Assembly (NCBI GenBank): GCA_964635065.1
Contig: CAZWMK010000114.1
Coordinates: 1 to 6,714 of the forward strand
Reading direction: 5' to 3'
Length of the DNA stretch: 6,714 nucleotides
DNA from: CAZWMK01 sp964635065
GTDB lineage: Bacteria; Pseudomonadota; Alphaproteobacteria; Sphingomonadales; Sphingomonadaceae
Positions within the stretch are counted from its first letter, which is position 1. Each line of letters starts with the position of its first letter. Position numbers and translations under genes: made by a program. Below are positions 1 through 5,192 of this stretch, in pieces. Under the pieces are notes generated by a model. The model was not told where the DNA came from, ran no database searches, and saw nothing but the letters and a program-made list of their open reading frames with translations.

Positions 1-163
1 CGCCAGCGGCGGGCGCGTGCTCAATGTCACGGCATTGGGTTCAACGGTTGGCGAAGCGGCGCGCACCGTTTATCAGGCCATCGACAAGATCGACTGGCCG
101 GGCGGATTCTGCCGGCGCGACATTGGCTGGCGCGCAATCGAGCGTGAAAAAGGGGCTGCGTGA
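1..163 (+). CDS. purD: Phosphoribosylamine--glycine ligase (GARS), C-terminal end, partial
   Basis: This is the 3' end of a gene that begins left of the window. The reading frame starting at base 2 gives 53 residues before a TGA at 161-163. PurD joins phosphoribosylamine and glycine, using ATP, to make glycinamide ribonucleotide, the second step of de novo purine synthesis in the cytosol. The visible part is the typical C-terminal domain tail. It contains GGRVLNVTALGSTVGEA near its start, then a stretch with AIDKIDWPGGFCRRDIGWRA, which closely matches the end of PurD from proteobacteria. The ATP-grasp catalytic core is outside the window. The stop codon overlaps the next start by one base (TGATG), so the downstream kinase gene is probably co-transcribed and translationally coupled. 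The identification rests on recall of the family tail and is strong despite the short length. Confidence 0.9.
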   Translation, partial: ASGGRVLNVTALGSTVGEAARTVYQAIDKIDWPGGFCRRDIGWRAIEREKGAA

Positions 164-1239
164 TGAGTGACAACAAGCAAGAGAAATTTGCCGGCACCAC
201 GGCTGTGCGCGATGCCCATCGTTTCGATGAAGCCGCCCTCGCGACCTGGATGCGCGAAAATGTCGATGGCTTCGAGGGGCCGCTGACGGTTGAACAGTTC
301 AAGGGCGGTCAGTCGAACCCGACCTATCGGCTGGTGACGCCGGGCCGCAGCTATGTCATGCGCCGCAAGCCGCCGGGCCAGCTTCTGAAATCGGCCCACG
401 CTGTCGACCGCGAATACAAGGTCACAACCGCCCTTGGCCGCGCCGGTTTCCCGGTCGCCCGCACCTATGGCCTGTGCGAGGATGATTCGGTCATCGGCAC
501 CATGTTCTACGTCATGGATTGCGTCGAAGGCCGGGTCTTCTGGGATCCGACCTTCCCCGATGTGCCGCGCGAAGAACGCGCCGCCTATTTCGACGCGATG
601 AACGCGACGATGGCGCAGCTGCATAACTTCAAGCCCGATGAAATCGGTCTGGGCGACTATGGCCGTCCCGGCAATTATTTTGCGCGCCAGATCGGCCGCT
701 GGTCGAAGCAGTATCTCGAAGATACGGAAGCCGGTCGCGTCGATGCGATGGACAAGCTTGTCGAATGGCTGCCCGCCAACATCCCGGCGGGTGATGAAAC
801 CTCGATTGTCCACGGCGACTATCGCTCTGACAATATGATCTTCCACCCGACCGAGCCGCGCGTTCTGGCCGTACTTGATTGGGAATTGTCGACGCTTGGT
901 CATCCGCTGGCCGACTTCACCTATCATCTCATGATGTATCGCATGACGCCGCACGAACCCGGCGGCATGGGTCCGGTCGATTATGCCGCACTCAACATCC
1001 CGACCGAGGCCGAATATGTTGCAGCCTACTGTCGCCGCACCGGCCGCGACGGTATTGCCAATCTCGATTTCTACATGGCCTACAACATGTTTCGCCTGGC
1101 GGCCATTCTGCACGGCATCAAGGGCCGTCTGGTGCGCGGCACGGCGGCCAGCGCCCATGCGAAATCAATGGCCGCACGAGTCGAACCACTCGCACAGCTT
1201 GCATGGGAACAAGCCTTGAAAGCCGGCGCACAAGGCTGA
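163..1239 (+). CDS. APH-fold phosphotransferase, ACAD10/ACAD11 N-domain type (LvaA-like kinase family)
   Basis: The product is a 358-residue soluble protein of the aminoglycoside-phosphotransferase/choline-kinase fold. Visible motifs in order are an N-lobe glycine-rich KGGQSN at 47-52, RRKPPG at 67-72 (typical of the ACAD10/11-linked branch), a helix glutamate E84, the catalytic-loop HGDYRSDN at 217-224 with D219 and N224, and the metal-binding DWE at D239. All kinase residues appear intact. Family members such as Pseudomonas putida LvaA phosphorylate 4-hydroxyacyl-CoA so that the hydroxyl group can be removed, and the animal ACAD10/11 proteins carry this domain fused to an acyl-CoA dehydrogenase. 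A hydroxyacyl-CoA or similar substrate is therefore an inference, and antibiotic resistance is unlikely. I chose the ATG at 163 because AGGGG at 151-155 sits 7 bases upstream and the ATG overlaps the purD stop. A GTG at 160 is a possible alternative. No dehydrogenase gene is adjacent in this window, so the true substrate is unknown. Confidence 0.85.
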   Translation: MSDNKQEKFAGTTAVRDAHRFDEAALATWMRENVDGFEGPLTVEQFKGGQSNPTYRLVTPGRSYVMRRKPPGQLLKSAHAVDREYKVTTALGRAGFPVARTYGLCEDDSVIGTMFYVMDCVEGRVFWDPTFPDVPREERAAYFDAMNATMAQLHNFKPDEIGLGDYGRPGNYFARQIGRWSKQYLEDTEAGRVDAMDKLVEWLPANIPAGDETSIVHGDYRSDNMIFHPTEPRVLAVLDWELSTLGHPLADFTYHLMMYRMTPHEPGGMGPVDYAALNIPTEAEYVAAYCRRTGRDGIANLDFYMAYNMFRLAAILHGIKGRLVRGTAASAHAKSMAARVEPLAQLAWEQALKAGAQG

Positions 1240-1268
1240 TCCTGCGCGGTTGTTCAGGCTGGAAAAGA

Positions 1269-1302
1269 AAACACCCCCGTATCCATCGATAAGGGGGTGT
1301 TT
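1269..1302. terminator. Bidirectional hairpin terminator between convergent genes
   Basis: A perfect 10-bp stem pairs 1269-1278 (AAACACCCCC read with one flanking base) with 1293-1302 (GGGGGTGTTT). The loop holds a second 4-bp stem (1280-1283 with 1288-1291) closed by a CATC tetraloop. On the minus strand the stem is followed by a T-rich run (TTTTCTTTTCC), and on the plus strand by TTTCTC, which is weaker. It lies in the 96-base gap between the kinase gene stop (1239) and the CNNM-type gene stop (1336), as expected for a shared terminator. The U-tract suggests better function for the minus-strand transcript. Confidence 0.8.
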
Positions 1303-1335
1303 CTCATGAACGCAAAACCGTCAGATACATTGTGC

Positions 1336-2664
1336 TCAAACTGAGGCGGCAAGCTCTGTCGATGTTTTCTTGCGACGCGGCATGGCAAGCAACTTGTCGA
1401 TCTTGCGCCCGTCGAGATCGACGACCTCGAAGGTCCACCGGGCCACGTTGAACCTCTCGCCGACCTCGGGAATGTGACGGAAATGATCGAGGCTGAAGCC
1501 GGCGACCGTCTGGTAGTCACGGCTTGCGGGCAGATCGATACCAAGGCGTTCCGCCATCTGATCGGCGGGATAGGAACCGGAAATCAGCCAGCTGCCGTCC
1601 TCGCGTTCAACCATGGGTGCCTCATCGCCCGCGTCGATATCCGACACAAAGGCGCCCGCAATCGCCGCCAGCAGATCGCTTGGGGTCAGAACGCCTTCGA
1701 AATGGCCGTATTCATCGTGCACGAACGCCATAGGCACGTCAGATTTGCGCAGCACTTCAAGCGCGTCCATGGCGTCCATCAGGTCGGGCAGCACTGGCGC
1801 GGGGCGCAACAGCGCACGCAGGTCGAGCATTTTACCTTCAAGCAATGCAGCCAGCAAATCGCGTGCCTGCACAACGCCAATGATTTCATCGACAGACCCT
1901 TCCGCAACGGCAAGACGGGTGTGCGGCGTCCTCAGCAGATGTGCCCGAACTTCATCCATCGTGGCGTTCAGGTCAATCCAGTCGACTTCCGAGCGCGGCG
2001 TCATCACGCCACGCACCGGACGCTCGGCAAGGCGCATGACGCCGGAAATCATCTGGCGCTCGCTCTCTTCGATCACGCCCGCCGTCTGCGCCTCGGCGAC
2101 GACCAGATGCAGTTCTTCGGCCGTGACATGGCTTTCGGATTCGCGGTTGAGCCCGAGGATCCGGAAGGTAAGACCTGTCGATTGATCGAGCAGCCAGACA
2201 AGCGGTGCACCGATGCGCGCGACAAGCCGCATGACGGGTGCGACATTGACTGCAATCGCTTCGGGCGCACGCAGAGCGAATTGCTTGGGCACCAGTTCGC
2301 CGACGATCAGCGAGAAATAGGTCGTGAGCGCGATCACGATGGCAAAGGCGACATCTTCGGCTGTTTCGGGTTCAAGTCCGAACAACGCAATGCGTTCGGC
2401 AACCGGCCCCCCCAGGGCCGCACCGGAATATGCGCCTGCAAGAATACCGACGAGCGTGATGCCGATTTGCACCGTCGACAGAAATTTACCGGGATCCGCT
2501 GCCAGGGCCAGCGCGGTTCTGGCACCACGGCTACCCGCGTTTTGCATCGCTTGCAGGCGCGGCCGTCGTGCTGAAACGATGGCCAGTTCGGACATGGCGA
2601 AAAAGCCGTTCAGCGCAATCAGCGCAAAGATAATGGCGACGTCGCCCCAAGGGATGGGTTGCAT
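1336..2664 (-). CDS. CNNM/CorC-HlyC (UPF0053) family membrane protein with CBS domains
   Basis: From the chosen start the product has 442 residues with the full family architecture. An N-terminal DUF21/CNNM membrane domain has hydrophobic segments near 8-28, 62-88, 103-123 and 138-158 and the motif GELVPK at 122-127. A pair of CBS domains follows at about 218-275 and 283-337, each with a GV-x-x-x-DLLAA-like pattern. The C-terminal CorC/HlyC transporter-associated domain spans about 350-430. Relatives are called hemolysin-like or CorC proteins. Several are linked to magnesium, cobalt or sodium export, and the CBS pair is thought to sense nucleotides. The 'hemolysin' label is historical, and the ion carried here cannot be read from sequence. 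The longest frame opens at 2724 and would add 20 polar residues (MAERQGMIHNYKK...) not typical of the family. The ATG at 2664 places the first membrane helix about seven residues in and has a weak GAG 9 bases upstream. An ATG at 2673 is also possible. The gene is divergent from the alpha/beta hydrolase and convergent with the kinase gene, so it is probably monocistronic. Confidence 0.88.
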   Translation of the reverse strand: MQPIPWGDVAIIFALIALNGFFAMSELAIVSARRPRLQAMQNAGSRGARTALALAADPGKFLSTVQIGITLVGILAGAYSGAALGGPVAERIALFGLEPETAEDVAFAIVIALTTYFSLIVGELVPKQFALRAPEAIAVNVAPVMRLVARIGAPLVWLLDQSTGLTFRILGLNRESESHVTAEELHLVVAEAQTAGVIEESERQMISGVMRLAERPVRGVMTPRSEVDWIDLNATMDEVRAHLLRTPHTRLAVAEGSVDEIIGVVQARDLLAALLEGKMLDLRALLRPAPVLPDLMDAMDALEVLRKSDVPMAFVHDEYGHFEGVLTPSDLLAAIAGAFVSDIDAGDEAPMVEREDGSWLISGSYPADQMAERLGIDLPASRDYQTVAGFSLDHFRHIPEVGERFNVARWTFEVVDLDGRKIDKLLAMPRRKKTSTELAASV

Positions 2665-2770
2665 GATAAGCATCTCATAGCGTTGTTTTTTATAATTGTG
2701 AATCATTCCTTGGCGTTCGGCCATATTTGTTTGATTGAGCCGCCACCATAATTAAGACTAACATCCGCGC
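2665..2770. promoter_or_regulatory. Putative divergent promoter region (AT-rich) between the CNNM and hydrolase genes
   Basis: This 106-base gap between two divergent starts is clearly richer in A and T than the genes around it, as expected for promoters. On the plus strand TTGTTT (2727-2732) and TAATTA (2749-2754) are separated by 16 bases and could serve the hydrolase. A TATAAT at 2691-2696 is also present on the plus strand but has no convincing -35 box. On the minus strand the same AT run offers TATAAA-like -10 options for the CNNM gene, again without a clear -35. The assignments are guesses from consensus matching. If the CNNM gene really began at 2724 the gap would shrink to 46 bases. 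Confidence 0.35.
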
Positions 2771-3523
2771 ATGCTTTTCCACGACGACCTGCCCGGCAAT
2801 GACGTGCCGCTTTATTTCCTGCATGGCTGGTGTTGCGACCGACACACATTGCGCGATTTTGCAGGGCGATTTCCTGGCCATGCCCGCCGCCTGATCGACC
2901 TGCTCGGTCATGGTGACAGTCCGGCATGGCGTCACTGGACCATTGAAGAACAGGCGCAGGCCGCTCTTCGGGCCGCACCGCCCCATGCCGTCTGGATCGG
3001 CCATTCGATGGGCGCGCAAGTCGCGCTCGAGGCTGAAAAACAAGCCCCCGGCACAATCGCTGCCATCATTTTGCTAGAACCGGGGCCCATCTCACCATCC
3101 GACAGGGCAAAATCCCTGGTTTCCGCCTTTCAGTCACAACTGGAATGTGCTGACGATCCCGCAGCTCTTGTCCGCGCCTTCGCCGCAGCGCAGATCCTTC
3201 ATCACGCACCGGCTGCCAGCGTTCAGGCCCTGGTTGAAACCATGGCAGCCGCACCACCCGATCTGATCCGGTCCGGCTGGCGGGCGCTGGCGACATGGGA
3301 CGGTACCGCCGCACTCGCCGCAGCCACCTGTCCGCTTCTCATGATCAACGGCGAAGGCGCGCTGAACCGCAGCAACGACATGCTGGCCATCCAGCGCAAC
3401 CTCATGGCCGGTCAGGTCATCGGCAGCGGCCACATGGTCCAGCTAGAAGCCCCCGCGCAAGCTGTTGCCATGATCAACCGGTTTCTGGCGATCAAAGGTC
3501 TGCTCAGCCACAGTTCAGGCTGA
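2771..3523 (+). CDS. Alpha/beta hydrolase, small serine-hydrolase type
   Basis: The 250-residue product, with no signal peptide and so probably cytosolic, has the alpha/beta-hydrolase fold. Visible elements are HGW at 18-20 (oxyanion-hole loop), a DLLGHGDSP segment after strand 4, the nucleophile elbow GHSMG with Ser79, and the catalytic histidine in GSGH at His221. After the strand that ends in LLMIN, where members of this fold usually have G-x-x-D, the sequence reads G194-E195-G196-A197, so the usual acid position is Ala. E195 or D203 might substitute. The size and elbow resemble BioH-like esterases and C-C hydrolases, but substrate-specific motifs are absent, so neither function nor symbol is assigned. 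No good Shine-Dalgarno sequence precedes the ATG, and translation from a short or absent leader is possible. It is followed after 69 bases by the OmpA-type lipoprotein gene, which has its own strong ribosome site. Confidence 0.82.
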   Translation: MLFHDDLPGNDVPLYFLHGWCCDRHTLRDFAGRFPGHARRLIDLLGHGDSPAWRHWTIEEQAQAALRAAPPHAVWIGHSMGAQVALEAEKQAPGTIAAIILLEPGPISPSDRAKSLVSAFQSQLECADDPAALVRAFAAAQILHHAPAASVQALVETMAAAPPDLIRSGWRALATWDGTAALAAATCPLLMINGEGALNRSNDMLAIQRNLMAGQVIGSGHMVQLEAPAQAVAMINRFLAIKGLLSHSSG

Positions 3524-3578
3524 ATCAGGAACTAATAACGCGATAAAACGTCTTGATGTGGCATGTGCCGCACAACAC

Positions 3579-3584
3579 AGGGAG
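3579..3584 (+). promoter_or_regulatory. Strong ribosome binding site fixing the lipoprotein start
   Basis: AGGGAG lies 8 bases before the ATG at 3593. It is the best Shine-Dalgarno match of any gene start in the window and rules against the earlier in-frame ATG at 3563, which would add ten polar residues ahead of the signal peptide. Confidence 0.75.
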
Positions 3585-3592
3585 AACCATCC

Positions 3593-4285
3593 ATGCCTGC
3601 CACCAAAAAGCTGATCGTCGCACTTTCCGTTCTGAGCTTTGGCCTGACGACCAGTGCCTGTGTCACCGATCCCGAGACCGGTGAGAAAAAGCTCTCCAAG
3701 GCTGCAATCGGTGCGGGTGCGGGTGCTGCGGGCGGCGCCCTTTTGGGAGCGCTTGTCGGTGGCAAGAAAAAGCGCACGGAAGTCATCGTGGGTGCCGGCA
3801 TCGGTGCAATCGCCGGTGGCGCGATCGGCGTTTACATGGACAATCAGGAAAAGAAGCTGCGCGAACAGACGGCAGGCACCGGCATTGAAGTCACGCGTGT
3901 CGGCGACGAACTCAAGCTGAATCTGCCCGATGGGGTGACCTTCGATGTCGATTCGGCCATTGTGAAAAGCAACTTCCATCCGACCCTCGACAAGGTCGCG
4001 AATGTGCTTGCCGAGTATAATCAGACATATATCGACGTGCTTGGCCACACGGACGCCACAGGCTCCGACACCTACAACATGACCTTGTCGCAAAGGCGCG
4101 CAGACTCGGTGGCCAATTATCTCGCCGGGCGTGGCGTTCAGCGCGCGCGCATGGGCACGCAGGGCATGGGCGAAAGCCAGCCGATTGCAACCAACGACAC
4201 GGCTGCCGGGCGCGCGCTCAATCGCCGCGTCGAAATCCGGGTCACACCCGTCACCGAACAGGACGTCGCCGACGTCAAGAAATAA
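3593..4285 (+). CDS. YiaD-like OmpA-family lipoprotein with glycine-zipper segment
   Basis: The product has 230 residues. A lysine-containing N-terminus and hydrophobic core (1-22) lead to TSAC with Cys23, a relaxed lipobox, so it is predicted to be a lipoprotein anchored in the outer membrane. A short TDPETGEKK linker follows, then two glycine-rich zipper helices (about 42-58 and 67-82) separated by GGKKKR. The OmpA C-terminal peptidoglycan-binding domain covers about 115-222. In it GHTD places D154 at the position that binds diaminopimelate, and NRRVEI gives R211/R212, the partner arginine. Order and motifs (lipobox, TNP/TDP-x-TGE, glycine zipper, YMDxQExKLR, TGxxVTR, VTFD, OmpA domain) match Escherichia coli YiaD closely. 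The expected role is to tie the outer membrane to the cell wall. Start choice: ATG at 3593 with AGGGAG 8 bases ahead. The gene forms a likely two-gene unit with the MliC-type gene 8 bases downstream. Confidence 0.9.
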   Translation: MPATKKLIVALSVLSFGLTTSACVTDPETGEKKLSKAAIGAGAGAAGGALLGALVGGKKKRTEVIVGAGIGAIAGGAIGVYMDNQEKKLREQTAGTGIEVTRVGDELKLNLPDGVTFDVDSAIVKSNFHPTLDKVANVLAEYNQTYIDVLGHTDATGSDTYNMTLSQRRADSVANYLAGRGVQRARMGTQGMGESQPIATNDTAAGRALNRRVEIRVTPVTEQDVADVKK

Positions 4286-4293
4286 AAGCTGTC

Positions 4294-4680
4294 ATGATCG
4301 GACGTTTGTGCACTGTTCTTGCGGTTCTGCCCCTTTTGGCTGGCTGCGTTGCGCAAACGTCCGATCCGGTGCTTCGCCCGCCTGAATTGTCGGCACGCCG
4401 CATAATCTATCAGTGTGCGGACGGCCAAAAAATCGTGGCGACCTATATCAGCGATGATGCTGTCGACTTTGTGCGGCTCGACTGGGCGCAACAGAGCTAC
4501 GGGCTCGCCCACGCCATATCGGCAAGCGGTGCACGCTATGTTGGCCCGATCGGTCCCGACCGCGCCGGTCCGGGGCTGGTGTGGTGGGAAGCCAAGGGCG
4601 AAGCGACGCTCAGCCTGCCTGATGATAGCGGGCGCGCGGATAGCAGAATCCTGCTCGCAGGCTGCAAGCCTCAGCCCTGA
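4294..4680 (+). CDS. MliC-type lysozyme-inhibitor lipoprotein
   Basis: This is a 128-residue protein with a short signal sequence and a good lipobox LLAGC (Cys18), so a lipid-anchored envelope protein is predicted. The mature part matches the MliC family (membrane-bound inhibitor of c-type lysozyme). It has YQC at 39-41, a SASGARY motif at 76-82, WW-EAKGEATL at 97-106 including Lys101, and a final Cys124 likely bonded to Cys41. In characterised MliC proteins a serine of the SG motif and a downstream lysine insert into the lysozyme active site, and S78 and K101 are the corresponding candidates here. It may protect peptidoglycan from host, predator or competitor lysozymes. The gene starts 8 bases after the OmpA-type gene with little Shine-Dalgarno signal, which suggests translational coupling. 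A 12-residue insertion-like stretch (GPIGPDRAGPGL) lies between the two key motifs. Its 3' end overlaps the opposite tadA gene by 10 bases. The family call is from motif recall and was not searched. Confidence 0.78.
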   Translation: MIGRLCTVLAVLPLLAGCVAQTSDPVLRPPELSARRIIYQCADGQKIVATYISDDAVDFVRLDWAQQSYGLAHAISASGARYVGPIGPDRAGPGLVWWEAKGEATLSLPDDSGRADSRILLAGCKPQP

Positions 4681-5144
4681 ACGCGACGGTTACGGAAAAA
4701 ATCGCGCAGAAGGTCCGCGGCGGGCTGGGCGGCGATACCGCTGAACACCTCGGGCCGGTGATGGCAGCTTGGCTGGGCAAACACGCGAGTCCCCTGCTCT
4801 ACGCCACCGCTTTTGGGATCGCTTGCACCATAATAAAGCCGTCGCACCCGCGCGAAGCCGATCGCTGCCGCGCACATTGGGCAGGGTTCAAGCGTCACAT
4901 AGAGATCGCAATCGACAAGACGTTCGCTGCCCAGCGTGGCACAGGCAGCACGGATAGCCAGAATTTCGGCATGAGCCGTGGGGTCGCGCAATTCCAGCGT
5001 GCGGTTGCCCGCCCGCGCCAGCAAGGTTCCACTCGCTGTCACAACGACCGCCCCGACCGGAACTTCACCACGCACAGCAGCTTTTTGCGCTTCATCGAGC
5101 GCAACTTGCATGTGCGGGGATGCAGGAAAAGCAGCGGCGGTCAT
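4671..5144 (-). CDS. tadA: tRNA-specific adenosine-34 deaminase
   Basis: The product has 157 residues, the normal length for TadA. TadA converts A34 to inosine in the anticodon of tRNA-Arg(ACG), an essential step in most bacteria for reading CGC and CGA/CGU codons. All zinc and catalytic residues are present: H58 and E60 in the AHAEI motif, and C88 and C91 in EPCPMC, with H58, C88 and C91 binding zinc and E60 acting as proton shuttle. EVPVGAVVV near 27-35, YYGASDPKSGG near 104-114 and the FFRNRR tail are typical of TadA and separate it from cytidine or guanine deaminases. The start at 5144 gives an N-terminus like those of related proteins. A second in-frame ATG at 5111 (residue 12) would still leave a complete enzyme, and neither start has a clear ribosome site. 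It lies 48 bases downstream of typA on the same strand. A perfect inverted repeat spans the start region. Confidence 0.94.
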   Translation of the reverse strand: MTAAAFPASPHMQVALDEAQKAAVRGEVPVGAVVVTASGTLLARAGNRTLELRDPTAHAEILAIRAACATLGSERLVDCDLYVTLEPCPMCAAAIGFARVRRLYYGASDPKSGGVEQGTRVFAQPSCHHRPEVFSGIAAQPAADLLRDFFRNRRVQG

Positions 5145-5172
5145 CGCGCCGTCATAGCACGAGACCGCCGCT
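5133..5172. repeat. Perfect 10-bp inverted repeat across the tadA start (typA-tadA junction)
   Basis: AGCGGCGGTC at 5133-5142 and its exact reverse complement GACCGCCGCT at 5163-5172 enclose a 20-base spacer. In the minus-strand transcript this would form a GC-rich hairpin after the typA stop. The downstream arm begins with the G of the tadA ATG (5142-5144) and covers codons 2-4. The stem is followed by GCTTTTCC, a short T run. It could therefore reduce tadA translation by hiding the start, or partly end typA transcripts. If tadA actually begins at 5111, the hairpin would be wholly upstream of the gene and look more like a terminator. The repeat is seen directly, but its function is an inference. 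Confidence 0.6.
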
Positions 5173-5192
5173 TTGGATCAACAGCCTGGTAA

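Noticed and set aside
73..1158. Long open frame (361 codons) on the minus strand opposite the kinase gene
   Set aside because: It is antisense to a gene with intact kinase motifs, has no recognisable domain, and such shadows are common in GC-rich coding DNA.
163..1239. Possible aminoglycoside-resistance gene from the APH fold
   Set aside because: The RRKPPG and KGGQSN motifs and chromosomal housekeeping context point to the ACAD10/11-type branch, which acts on metabolites.
1474..2574. Long open frame (366 codons) on the plus strand opposite the CNNM gene
   Set aside because: The composition is rich in His, Arg and Gln with no domain, and the opposite strand has clear membrane, CBS and CorC domains.
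1336..2664. Possible hemolysin toxin
   Set aside because: The 'hemolysin' name for HlyC/CorC-like proteins is historical. The domain set is that of a CNNM-type ion-transport protein, and no toxin or export features are present.
2690..3056. Two overlapping 117-codon minus-strand frames across the divergent promoter region and hydrolase
   Set aside because: They overlap each other, the intergenic AT-rich region and the hydrolase gene, and show no motifs.
3557..3572. Small hairpin (6 bp with one G-T pair) before the lipoprotein ribosome site
   Set aside because: The stem is short, the loop only four bases, no T run follows, and it does not cover the ribosome site. It is likely chance.
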